This document shows, piece after piece, positions 17,888 to 25,731 of a stretch of 64,000 bases of DNA. The notes under the pieces are model-generated. The model was given only the letters and a program-made list of their open reading frames with translations, had not been told where the DNA came from and did not search any database. The position numbers were made by a program, and so were the translations under genes. How positions within the stretch are numbered: position 1 is the stretch's first letter; each line of letters begins with the position of its first letter. Location: the NCBI RefSeq assembly GCF_900580865.1, contig NZ_UTBZ01000060.1:356032-420031 (forward strand), in the 5' to 3' direction. Source of the DNA: Pseudomonas viridiflava (GTDB lineage Bacteria; Pseudomonadota; Gammaproteobacteria; Pseudomonadales; Pseudomonadaceae).

Positions 17888-19177
17888 TCAAATGCTGTCG
17901 CGCAGTCGATACCAAGCCTTGCCAATGGCTTCCAGCGGTGCAGCGAAATGCTTGCCGCCGGGGAAACGGCCATTGCTCAAGCCCTGATACAGCGCCAGTT
18001 CATCCGCGTCGCCAAGAATCGCATCGGACACCGCACGCGCGGCGGCCAATGTCGGCAGAACGCCGTGGCCCGAGTAGCCTTGCAGCCAGTAACGATTGCC
18101 CTCGACGCCAACGTCCGGCGTGCGCTTGATCGTCAGGTCGATATGCCCGCCCCAGGCAAACTCGACGCCGACGCCCTTGAGTTGCGGGAATACCCGCTCA
18201 AGAAACGGTCGCGTCGCTGCCGCAATGTCCTTGGGCATGCCACCGAGATACGTGCAGCCGCCACCGAACAGCAAGCGGTTGTCCGGCGTGCGCCGGAAGT
18301 AATCGAGGACGAACTGGTTGTCGGTCACGCAGACATTGCGCGGCAACAGCGCGGTGGCCTGTTCAGGCGTCAGCGGTGCAGTGGCCACCTGGTAAGTGCC
18401 CACCGGCAGAATGCAGCTGGACAGTTGCGGGTCGAGTTCATCGAGGTAAGCGTTGCACGCCAGCACCAGCACATCGGCGCGCACTGAACCGCGCTCGGTG
18501 TTGACCCGGAAGCCGTCGCCCTCCTCCTGATAACTCAGCGCTTTGCTTTGCTCGTGGATACGCCCGCCGGCTCGCTCGATGGCATCCGCCAGGCCCAGTG
18601 CCAGTTTCAACGGATTGAGGTGTGCACCTTGCGGGTCATACAGTCCGGCCTGATAGCGCTCGGTGTCCACCCACGCAGGCAACTCTTCGCGAGGAATGAA
18701 CTGCAAGACATCGTGGCCCCATTTGTGGCTGGCCTCGTGTTGCCACTCACTGAGCAGATTGACACGGCGCGGCATCACCGAGGTCCACAAATGCCCGGGC
18801 CGATAGTCGCAGTCGAAGCCATGGCGACCCGGCAATTCACGCAATTCCCGAGCGGCCCAACGCATGCCGTCCCACAAGCGTTTCGCCCGCTCCTGGCCCA
18901 GCGCAGCTTCCAGCGGTGGCATGTCGCACGACCAGCCGAGAATCGCTTGCCCGCCGTTACGCCCCGACGCCGCCCACGCCACGCGACTGGCTTCCAGCAC
19001 CGTGACGCGTTTGCCAGCCAAAGCCAGACGCAGCGCCGTGTGCAAGCCACTGAAACCGGCGCCGATGATCACCACGTCGCTGTCATGTTCGCCTTGCAGC
19101 ACCGGACGGTTGCACAAAATATCGGCGCAACTGTGGGCGTAATAGCTGTCGACGTGCTGGCTGGATTGCTGAAACAT
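17888..19177 (-). CDS. puuB: FAD-dependent gamma-glutamyl-polyamine oxidase (PuuB/PauB type, DAO fold)
   Basis: The product has 429 residues. The FAD-binding motif VIIGAGFSGLHTALRLALAG begins near residue 35, followed by ASGRNGGQAI, the hallmark of the PuuB/OrdL subgroup of DAO oxidoreductases. A second signature, NRYWLQGYSGHGVLPT, lies near the C-terminus. The enzyme oxidises the gamma-glutamyl amine made by the synthetase, releasing an aldehyde. It is the first gene of the operon, and its ATG lies 12 bp from the first of two abutting palindromes. Confidence 0.85.
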   Translation of the reverse strand: MFQQSSQHVDSYYAHSCADILCNRPVLQGEHDSDVVIIGAGFSGLHTALRLALAGKRVTVLEASRVAWAASGRNGGQAILGWSCDMPPLEAALGQERAKRLWDGMRWAARELRELPGRHGFDCDYRPGHLWTSVMPRRVNLLSEWQHEASHKWGHDVLQFIPREELPAWVDTERYQAGLYDPQGAHLNPLKLALGLADAIERAGGRIHEQSKALSYQEEGDGFRVNTERGSVRADVLVLACNAYLDELDPQLSSCILPVGTYQVATAPLTPEQATALLPRNVCVTDNQFVLDYFRRTPDNRLLFGGGCTYLGGMPKDIAAATRPFLERVFPQLKGVGVEFAWGGHIDLTIKRTPDVGVEGNRYWLQGYSGHGVLPTLAAARAVSDAILGDADELALYQGLSNGRFPGGKHFAAPLEAIGKAWYRLRDSI

Positions 19178-19188
19178 TCGCGACCTCG

Positions 19189-19236
19189 TGAAATTATCTT
19201 TTTATAATTTCATGAAAATCTATAGAGATATTTTCA
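19189..19236 (-). promoter_or_regulatory. Two abutting 24-bp palindromes, probable operator of the polyamine operon
   Basis: The first unit (19189-19212) is TGAAATTAT-n6-ATAATTTCA and is perfectly symmetrical over 9-bp arms. The second (19213-19236) is TGAAAAT-n10-ATTTTCA. Both are 24 bp long and fit TGAAAWT-n10-AWTTTCA. They lie just upstream of the oxidase start and are the only AT-rich palindromes near the XRE-cupin repressor gene, so I infer that this repressor binds here as two dimers. Confidence 0.65.
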
Positions 19237-19387
19237 CCAAAGCAACTCCGAAATCATGGATGAACGATGATCCAGCCAAGCTCAGGGAATGCAGCCAGTC
19301 ATTCGTAAGCAAAAAGAAATTGCCATCACTTTGACAGCAATCAAAGTCGAGGCTAAGCCTAATGCAGGTTCAAGGATGGAGACATGA

Positions 19388-19738
19388 ATGCGCCTGACAG
19401 GGATATTTCTTGCGGCCTGCCTGGCCAGTGGTTGTTCCGTTGTCACTGTAAAGGGCGCTCAAACGCAGCAACGGTTCATCAACATCGGCCCGGTCAATCT
19501 ACAGACCGACATGCCTGCGCGCGCCATTGTCACCAGCGCATTCGGTGTCGGTGCCACCAGCGTTCAGGGCACCAACAATATTGGTTACCTGAATCAGGAA
19601 GTTGTTGTTATCCCCTCCCCATCCTCCTGCAACCTGATCCTGATCGTTCGCGACCACAAAGAAATTGAAAACATCAAAAGAGCATTGGGTGAAACCATCA
19701 ACCACGTGTGCTCGAACTCTGCAGAGGTCTCCCCTTGA
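19388..19738 (+). CDS. Small lipoprotein of unknown function
   Basis: The product has 116 residues with a lipoprotein signal ending LASGC (Cys16). The mature part is short, beta-rich by appearance, and has two further cysteines (SSCNL and HVCSN) that could form a disulphide. No family recognised. ATG 19388 follows GGATGGAG; another ATG four bases upstream is in a different frame. The stop overlaps the TTG start of the next lipoprotein gene in TTGA, so the two are coupled. Base composition from here to about 22.2 kb is visibly lower in GC than the neighbouring genes. Confidence 0.65.
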   Translation: MRLTGIFLAACLASGCSVVTVKGAQTQQRFINIGPVNLQTDMPARAIVTSAFGVGATSVQGTNNIGYLNQEVVVIPSPSSCNLILIVRDHKEIENIKRALGETINHVCSNSAEVSP

Positions 19739-20427
19739 AACGCTATCTTGTTCTTTCGCTTGCACTGGTCGCCACCGGCTGTACCAGCAAAACACCTTTG
19801 GTGTTCGTATCGAAAACATCCGTGGGTGTAGAGGTCTCGGCCCCCGGCACGGGCACCGGAGAGTTCGGAGCGTCGATTGGCGTGAATACGCTTGATGCGG
19901 CGTATGTCCCGGTTGTCGAGCGCATCAAAACCAATGATGAAAAAGTCGAACAAATCAAGTCGGGCGAGTCATTGACTGCTCAAGAGCGCCAGGATCTGGC
20001 AAAAGTTCTAACCAATCTAATCGGCGCGGAAACACAGACCATCAACCAGATGGAGGGCGACCGCGTCAAAGTAGGTGCCACGCAGTTAGAGCAAGAAGAC
20101 GCTCAGGCCAAGATCGAAAAAGCCCAGAAGAGAATTCAGAACCTGAGTACTGAGCTGGGCAACGTACTGAGCCGTAATGACGCCCTTTCCGTGTTCTCCG
20201 CATTCGACTCCAACACGCTCTTGCGTGCCGACAGTGCAGGACAGGGCATCGGCAAAGTATTCGCGACAGGATTGGCCGCACAACATGTTGCCCGCAACTT
20301 CAGTCAGCAGGTTCAGGCACAAGCAAACTGCAAGGAAAAAATAGCGCCGACGGCTGCGAAGCTGGCCGCAACGGATGACCAGCCCAATAAAGACCTCGCG
20401 GTCAAATTGCTGCAAGCCTGCGAATAG
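19735..20427 (+). CDS. Lipoprotein with coiled-coil segment, unknown function (TTG start)
   Basis: I start at TTG 19735, which has AGAGG seven bases upstream and overlaps the previous stop; this gives 230 residues beginning MKRYLVLSLALVATGC, a clean lipoprotein signal. The middle (about 70-140) is charged and helical (AQAKIEKAQKRIQNLSTELGN), and a C-terminal pair of cysteines may be disulphide-linked. I recognise no family. It sits between a small lipoprotein and an amidase-like gene on the same strand with short spacing, so a shared envelope function is likely. Confidence 0.65.
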   Translation: MKRYLVLSLALVATGCTSKTPLVFVSKTSVGVEVSAPGTGTGEFGASIGVNTLDAAYVPVVERIKTNDEKVEQIKSGESLTAQERQDLAKVLTNLIGAETQTINQMEGDRVKVGATQLEQEDAQAKIEKAQKRIQNLSTELGNVLSRNDALSVFSAFDSNTLLRADSAGQGIGKVFATGLAAQHVARNFSQQVQAQANCKEKIAPTAAKLAATDDQPNKDLAVKLLQACE

Positions 20428-20480
20428 CACGATTGGAAAACCAGCAACCGGCGCATCGGCGTCAACACGGAGGTAATGAA

Positions 20481-21263
20481 ATGCCAGTTAACGACGAAAA
20501 TGTTTTTAACTCATACCTGTTAAGAGCCGTTGACGAGATCAACCAGAAATGGGCGTTGAGAGGCTATGACAGCGCCGCCTACACGCACAACATCTCAATG
20601 GGGCATTTGACGTTCAAGGCGACAAAGGCGCCCTACACGATGTGTGTGGCTGCTCAGATGGAGATCATTGTCACTGCATTGAATATCTATCTTGAGGATG
20701 GCGGTGATAGCCAGTTTCTGAAGTTTCTTCCAGACAAACAATGGTTAACGCTTGCATCAGGAACATTCAAAGACCTGGTCTGGGTTAATTCTGGCTCCCT
20801 CGGTACCGCTAGCGCGCTTATGAAGTTTGGTATGGGCGAAGAGGTTCCATTCAGTGAGCTCAAACCGGGCTGTTTCATAAATCTGAATCGAGTCACCGGC
20901 TCTGGCCACGCTGTTTTGTTTTTGAACTATCTGGATGCTTCTGGCAACGAGTTGCCCACTTACAGCGACGCGATTGTCGGCTTCAAGTACTACTCATCAC
21001 AGGGCAAGAAGATCGGCGGAGGGTTTGACTACCGATATGCCTTCTTCGATGGGGTATCCCCAGTACTGGGCGAAGGTAGAAAACGCGATCTTGGCGTCAT
21101 GCGATCTGCAAAGCAGAAATATTTGAACTGCGGTTTTATGTATATGCCTGGGCAATGGGACAGTGCCCGTAGAGATCAGGCACTGAATGCGCCGCTGGAC
21201 AAAAGCTTTCTCGAGAACGACGTGAACCCGAATTATCTGATTCAAGATACCGTCGATGATTGA
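20481..21263 (+). CDS. Putative papain-like amidase/peptidase (NlpC/P60- or CHAP-like), unassigned
   Basis: The product has 260 residues from ATG 20481, preceded by GGAGG at good spacing. No signal peptide. A cysteine in PYTMCVAAQM (Cys55) near the start of a helix and a histidine in the strand GSGHAVLFLNYLD (His143), preceded by ELKPGCFINLNR, match the Cys-His order and surroundings of NlpC/P60- and CHAP-type cell-wall amidases. The family assignment is by motif only. The gene follows two lipoprotein genes and converges on a third. Possible roles include peptidoglycan cleavage or a secreted effector with envelope-located partners. GC content is well below the window average, which hints at transfer. 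Confidence 0.55.
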   Translation: MPVNDENVFNSYLLRAVDEINQKWALRGYDSAAYTHNISMGHLTFKATKAPYTMCVAAQMEIIVTALNIYLEDGGDSQFLKFLPDKQWLTLASGTFKDLVWVNSGSLGTASALMKFGMGEEVPFSELKPGCFINLNRVTGSGHAVLFLNYLDASGNELPTYSDAIVGFKYYSSQGKKIGGGFDYRYAFFDGVSPVLGEGRKRDLGVMRSAKQKYLNCGFMYMPGQWDSARRDQALNAPLDKSFLENDVNPNYLIQDTVDD

Positions 21264-21280
21264 CATTAACGTCCGACGAT

Positions 21281-21308
21281 GCGGTGAGCTAAACGGGTGC
21301 TTCACCGC
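21281..21308. terminator. Probable bidirectional terminator hairpin
   Basis: GCGGTGA at 21281-21287 pairs with TCACCGC at 21302-21308 between two convergent genes. The loop is 14 bases and there is no strong T-run, so termination is likely but not certain. Confidence 0.45.
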
Positions 21309-21324
21309 AATTGACGCAATGCGT

Positions 21325-22230
21325 TCAGAGATCACTCAATAATTTCTTTAAAAAATCATCGATTTCGCCATCGGAAATCCGGGTATTGAGGTTCTCGCAC
21401 AGTTTATCGTTCTTGTCCCAATCAAAAGTGGGTGATCCGTTTTTAATCGTGATGACTACCGTTTTGTCCGGGTCGTCCCCCTCAGCGGCCTGATTAGCTA
21501 TCTCGCTTGTAAAAGCGTTCAACGCCTTTTGGTCCGGCGCTGAATCAGGTTGACCGCTGGAAAGCGCCTCAAACAAAGAGTTCACATACGCGTTGTATTT
21601 TTCGTAGTGTCGATTGATAAAAATCGCGTCGGGATCATCGCCAAAGATCGAGTCCCATAAGTGCCCGACGGCTGGGCCATAAGCTTTTGGCGGCGTTCCT
21701 TTCACATGCGCATAACTGTCGCCAAAAGCATGAATCAGGAAGCCTAACTGCCAGTCAGGCACACCGGAGTCGGGCTTGGCTGCGTCCTCGATCATTTTCT
21801 TCAGACGTGCTCTGCGTTGCTCGACTGCGCGGTTATCTCCCCCATGCAGAGAATGAAGCCCGTTTACGACCTGCCGCCGATAGGACCACAACCCGGGTGT
21901 AACGCCATAAAAGGACACGGGCACAGCGTTCAGCTTCCAAAACGCCTGATCGGGAGTTTGAGTAAAGCAGGAGATGCGCTGTAGCTTATCGAGATCCTGA
22001 TACCCCGCTAGAAAGGCCACATAACCTGCCGTATAGAAATGTCCATCCTTTGCGAAGAAGACGCTGGGGGAATCGGCCGGAGGCTTTTCACTGATCAAAC
22101 GTTCTGAAGGTGGATTTGCCGGAACGGCTTTTAATCGGTGAATTTGCTGCGGATGGGAATAGCAACCCGTTTGCAGTAGTAACACCGCGAGTAAGGGGAC
22201 TGCCCTTGCGACAACCTGAAATGGAGTCAA
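21325..22230 (-). CDS. Lipoprotein with zinc-phospholipase-like His/Asp motif, unknown function
   Basis: I start at TTG 22230, which has AAGGAA eight bases upstream and yields a normal lipoprotein signal (MTPFQVVARAVPLLAVLLLQTGC); GTG 22275 would add 15 basic residues. The product is 301 residues. The centre carries FLIHAFGDSYAHVKGTPP and GHLWDSIFGDDPDAI, a His/Asp spacing like that of zinc-dependent phospholipase C or S1/P1-type proteins, where such residues bind metal. Function is unproven. It converges on the amidase-like gene and shares its lower GC content, so it may belong to the same acquired set. Confidence 0.6.
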   Translation of the reverse strand: MTPFQVVARAVPLLAVLLLQTGCYSHPQQIHRLKAVPANPPSERLISEKPPADSPSVFFAKDGHFYTAGYVAFLAGYQDLDKLQRISCFTQTPDQAFWKLNAVPVSFYGVTPGLWSYRRQVVNGLHSLHGGDNRAVEQRRARLKKMIEDAAKPDSGVPDWQLGFLIHAFGDSYAHVKGTPPKAYGPAVGHLWDSIFGDDPDAIFINRHYEKYNAYVNSLFEALSSGQPDSAPDQKALNAFTSEIANQAAEGDDPDKTVVITIKNGSPTFDWDKNDKLCENLNTRISDGEIDDFLKKLLSDL

Positions 22231-22308
22231 CTTGCGCTTCCTTGCAGTGAAGGTCCTGTATTTAAAGTAGTACACGTTAACAACTCGCGTAGCCTTGTCT
22301 GTACAGAT

Positions 22309-23637
22309 CTACATCGGCAACTCCACACGAGCCACCAAACCCTGACTACGGTGATTACTCAACGTCAGATCGCCCCCCTGCTCACGAATGATCGCTCTCG
22401 CTGCCGAAAGCCCCAGCCCGACGCCGCCCGTGTCACGATTGCGTGAGGTTTCCAGACGCAGGAACGGATCGAACACGCGCTCCAGCGATTCCTCGGGAAT
22501 GCCTGGCCCCTGATCAATGACCTCAATGCGTATCGCATAGGCATCACTGCGTAGGGAAATGCGCGGGGCACACGCGTACTTCACGGCATTTTCCAGCAGA
22601 TTGACGATCACCCGTTTGATCCCTAGTGGTCGACCTTCGTAGACCAGATGCGCCGGGCCTTCGAAGTCGACGTGCAGGTGTTGATCGCGGTAGTCATCGA
22701 CGATGGTCTGCAACAGCTCCGACAGATCGAACGCAGTGGTCTGCTCGCGGTGCGTGTCCTCGCGGAAGAACGCCAACGCAGCGTTGATCATCGACTGCAT
22801 CTCTTCAACGTCGCGAATCAGCTTGCCCTGATGATCGAGGTCTTCCATGAATTCGCTGCGCAAGCGCATGCGCGTCAGCGGCGCACGTAAATCGTGGGAG
22901 ATCGACGCCAGCATGTGCGTGCGCTCGGCGATAAAGTGCTGGATCTGCGCCTGCATGGTGTTGAAGGCGATGATCGCCTGGCGGATTTCGTCGGGGCCTT
23001 CGATCTTGATCGGTGGTGCCCGCAGATCGGTGCCGAACCGTTTTGCTGCGCTGGCGAAACGTTGCAACGGGTTGGCCAGTTGACGCGTGGCGACCCAGGC
23101 AACCAGCAACGTGGCAATCAGTCCCAACGCGATGACGATGATGATACGCGCGCCAAATTCAAGGCCCCAACTGCGCTCAGGCGGAATAAATGACAACCAG
23201 CTGCCATCGACCAACTGCACGAGTGCGGCGTAATGCGCCTGAGGATTGTTGGTCGGCCAGTCGCTGGGGCTGAACACCTCGATTTTTCGATCAGCCCCCA
23301 GCAGTTGCTGCAGCACCGGCACCCTGCTCGCTGGCAGGCGAAGCCCGTCACTGGGCAGGTCGAAGTCCGCGCGCTGTGCTTGCCACGACACCTGCAGCAT
23401 GGCGCTACTTGCGGCGGCGGCCAGTTGCGGGCGCAGGTTGGCCGGGGCTGCCTCGATCACCCGCGAGGTCGCGGCAATCTGCTCGAGCAGGCCGGTGCGT
23501 TCAATCGGTGGTCGCGCCCAGATGCCGGCGACTTGCACGAACAGCGCATTCAACGCCAGCGAAGCAACCATCGCCGCCACAATGGTCAGGGCGATGTGCC
23601 GGCGCAGAGTGTCGGCGCGCAACAGTCGGCGGATCAT
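22309..23637 (-). CDS. Sensor histidine kinase
   Basis: The product has 442 residues. Two membrane segments (about 15-36 and 163-183) flank a periplasmic sensor region, followed by a HAMP domain (about 185-238), a HisKA domain with ASISHDLRAPLTRMR (phospho-acceptor His248), and a HATPase_c domain with NLLENAVKYA, DQGPGIP and GGVGLGLS. It should phosphorylate the response regulator encoded immediately upstream; the two genes overlap by one base (TAATG). The signal is unknown. Confidence 0.92.
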   Translation of the reverse strand: MIRRLLRADTLRRHIALTIVAAMVASLALNALFVQVAGIWARPPIERTGLLEQIAATSRVIEAAPANLRPQLAAAASSAMLQVSWQAQRADFDLPSDGLRLPASRVPVLQQLLGADRKIEVFSPSDWPTNNPQAHYAALVQLVDGSWLSFIPPERSWGLEFGARIIIVIALGLIATLLVAWVATRQLANPLQRFASAAKRFGTDLRAPPIKIEGPDEIRQAIIAFNTMQAQIQHFIAERTHMLASISHDLRAPLTRMRLRSEFMEDLDHQGKLIRDVEEMQSMINAALAFFREDTHREQTTAFDLSELLQTIVDDYRDQHLHVDFEGPAHLVYEGRPLGIKRVIVNLLENAVKYACAPRISLRSDAYAIRIEVIDQGPGIPEESLERVFDPFLRLETSRNRDTGGVGLGLSAARAIIREQGGDLTLSNHRSQGLVARVELPM

Positions 23638-24356
23638 TAGCGTGTGACCTTAGCGGTGAACAGATAGCCGCCGTTGCGCACCGTACGAATCAGATCCGGG
23701 CGCTTGCTATCCGGTTCGATCTTGCGGCGCAGGCGGCTGACTTGCACATCGATGCTGCGATCGAAGGCGTCATGGCCGTGGCCATGGGTCAGATCGATCA
23801 GTTGTTCACGCGTCAGAATCCGTTGCGGATGATCGAGAAACACCACGAGCAAATCGAACTCGCCGCCGGACAGCGGAATCATCACGTTTTCCGGTGAGCG
23901 CAGTTCGCGACAGGTGATGTCCAGATGCCAACCGGCGAAGCCAATCACCGGGCGTGAAGGTTCAACTGCCTGGCGCTGTTCGCCGGCGCGACGCTGCAAG
24001 GCACGCACCCGAGCGAGTAGTTCCTGCGGGGCGAACGGTTTGGTCAGGTAATCGTCTGCGCCCAACTCCAGGCCGACAATGCGATCACTCAACTCGGCCA
24101 TGGCCGTGAGCATGATGATCGGAATGCCCAACTGCGCGCGCACCTTCTGGCACAGGCTCAGGCCGCTTTCGCCGGGCATCATCACATCAAGAATGATCGT
24201 GTCCGGACGGTTCTGCGTGATCGCCGCCCACATAGCCTCGCCGTGCGGCGCCACGTCGACTTCATAGGCGTGCTGCACAAAGAATTTCTTCAGCAGCGCG
24301 AGAATTTCCACGTCGTCGTCGACGAACAGCAGTCTGCTCACAGTTACAGAATCCAT
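23637..24356 (-). CDS. OmpR-family response regulator
   Basis: The product has 239 residues: a receiver domain with the acidic pair DDD near residue 13, phospho-acceptor Asp57 in IILDVMMPG and Lys in YLTKPF, then an OmpR/PhoB winged helix (about 140-237, with DRSIDVQVSRLRRKIE and IRTVRNGGYLF). It is paired with the kinase gene downstream. The divergent gap of about 150 bp contains three direct repeats (24443-24487), which could be its own binding sites. Confidence 0.92.
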   Translation of the reverse strand: MDSVTVSRLLFVDDDVEILALLKKFFVQHAYEVDVAPHGEAMWAAITQNRPDTIILDVMMPGESGLSLCQKVRAQLGIPIIMLTAMAELSDRIVGLELGADDYLTKPFAPQELLARVRALQRRAGEQRQAVEPSRPVIGFAGWHLDITCRELRSPENVMIPLSGGEFDLLVVFLDHPQRILTREQLIDLTHGHGHDAFDRSIDVQVSRLRRKIEPDSKRPDLIRTVRNGGYLFTAKVTR

Positions 24357-24442
24357 GCACCAAAAAAAGCCAATCTAAAGCCATTTCGCCGCCCGGGTCA
24401 TTTATTTCAATCGAGCAACATTTCTACCCGCCAGACATCAAG

Positions 24443-24487
24443 CGGACATTCTCTGGCAAAACCGCGCGGGCATTCTGCGGCCATTCC
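24443..24487 (+). promoter_or_regulatory. Three direct repeats CGGnCATTCY
   Basis: CGGACATTCT (24443), CGGGCATTCT (24467) and CGGCCATTCC (24478) lie in the divergent gap, just before the ribosome binding site of the small gene at 24504. The last two start 11 bp apart, the spacing at which OmpR-type regulators bind tandem half-sites. Confidence 0.35.
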
Positions 24488-24503
24488 AATCCAGGGGGTT
24501 CGC

Positions 24504-24821
24504 ATGAAGCTATTGAACGACAACCATTGCGCCGAGGGGCACAGCAGCAATCGTCCCTTGATCCTCAGCCAGCGCACTGCCGCGCTCGGCCCTGATACGC
24601 CGATTGTGTTTCAGGAGTCGTGCCTGAGCGTTACCGCCGATCAGAGCCGCATCGTCCTGCGCCGCTACTTCGAGCAGTTCAGCCCGACCAATGCGCACTG
24701 GGTTGAATACGTCCACAGCATTGCCGCGGCCGACCTGATCCAATGGATCATGAGCCACGGCCAGTTGCACATCGAATGTTCCGACAGCATCGCCACGCAA
24801 CAGCACAAGGAAACCCGTTGA
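24504..24821 (+). CDS. Small protein of unknown function
   Basis: The product has 105 residues from ATG 24504, preceded by AGGGGG. It has no signal peptide or membrane segment. Mixed alpha/beta composition with TADQSRIVLRRYFEQFSP in the middle; no family recognised. The stop overlaps the start of the DUF3313-like lipoprotein gene by one base (TGATG), so the two are cotranslated. It is divergent from the two-component system and may be controlled by it. Confidence 0.6.
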   Translation: MKLLNDNHCAEGHSSNRPLILSQRTAALGPDTPIVFQESCLSVTADQSRIVLRRYFEQFSPTNAHWVEYVHSIAAADLIQWIMSHGQLHIECSDSIATQQHKETR

Positions 24822-25480
24822 TGACCCGCATTCATTCGCTGTCGCTGACCCTTGCGGCCACCCTGAGCCTGTCCGCCTGCAGCAGTAACAAGGTCGAACA
24901 CAGCGGGTTTCTGCATGACTACAGCGTGTTGACTGAACGTCAGTCGCCGTCCGGTCAGCCGGTGCTGGCGTGGGTCAGCCCGGCACTTGCCCGGGGGCGA
25001 TACACCCAGGTGTATCTGGCACCAAGCCAGTTTTACCCGAGTGCCGAGCCGACGCCGCGAATTCCCCTGAGCACGCTGTCCGGCGTTACCGACTACTACG
25101 ACGCGGCGCTGCGGCTGGAATTGGGCAAGGTGCTGCATCTGGTCAATCAACCGGGGCCGAACACGTTGGTGGTGCGCCCCGCCATCACCCAAGTGGCCAC
25201 CAGCACTCAGGGTTTGCGCTTTTATGAATGGCTGCCGGTCACCCTCGTCGCTGCCGGTGTGAGCACAGCCACCGGCATCCGTGATCAGGACAGTCAAGTC
25301 GCCACCGAGGTGTCATTCGAGGACGGTTCGACCGGTGAAGTGATCGCCGAAGTGGTGCGCAAAGGCACCGGGGTGCCACTGGAGAACGACAAACAGGTGC
25401 TGACTGCCGACGACATCAAAGTGGTGCTGGATGGCTGGGCCAGCGACCTCGGTAAGTCCTACGCAACCCTACGCCGGTAA
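24821..25480 (+). CDS. DUF3313-family lipoprotein
   Basis: The product has 219 residues with a lipoprotein signal ending LSLSAC (Cys20). The mature protein has the pattern of DUF3313 lipoproteins: HSGFLHDYSVL near the N-terminus, a strand-rich core with YYDAALRLELGKVL, and a late VVLDGWASDLG. The function of the family is not known. It is coupled to the small gene upstream, and a REP-like palindrome follows its stop. Confidence 0.75.
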   Translation: MTRIHSLSLTLAATLSLSACSSNKVEHSGFLHDYSVLTERQSPSGQPVLAWVSPALARGRYTQVYLAPSQFYPSAEPTPRIPLSTLSGVTDYYDAALRLELGKVLHLVNQPGPNTLVVRPAITQVATSTQGLRFYEWLPVTLVAAGVSTATGIRDQDSQVATEVSFEDGSTGEVIAEVVRKGTGVPLENDKQVLTADDIKVVLDGWASDLGKSYATLRR

Positions 25481-25491
25481 GCACATTCCCC

Positions 25492-25601
25492 TGTAGGAGC
25501 TGCCGAAGGCTGCGATCTTGTTGGGACGCGGAGCGTCCCCGGCTGCATTCCCACGCAGAGCGTGGGAAGGATCAACATCGCAGCCTTCGGCAGCTCCTAC
25601 A
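25492..25601. repeat. REP-like palindromic element with 25-bp perfect arms
   Basis: Arms at 25492-25516 (TGTAGGAGCTGCCGAAGG...) and 25577-25601 are perfect reverse complements over 25 bp. Two smaller hairpins lie between them (GGGACGC-n-GCGTCCC and TTCCCACGC-n-GCGTGGGAA). It lies in an intergenic gap after a gene end, as REP/BIME elements do, and may act as a transcript terminator or mRNA stabiliser. Confidence 0.85.
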
Positions 25602-25731
25602 CAGGTGCGCAAGGAAAAAAAGCGCCGAGCAGTGAATTATTTCGTGTCCTCATGTATCTGAGCCAAAGAGTACGCGCCATCAAATAGATGGCATCTACGC
25701 GGCACGATGGATCAGCAAAGAGAAGACCCGG

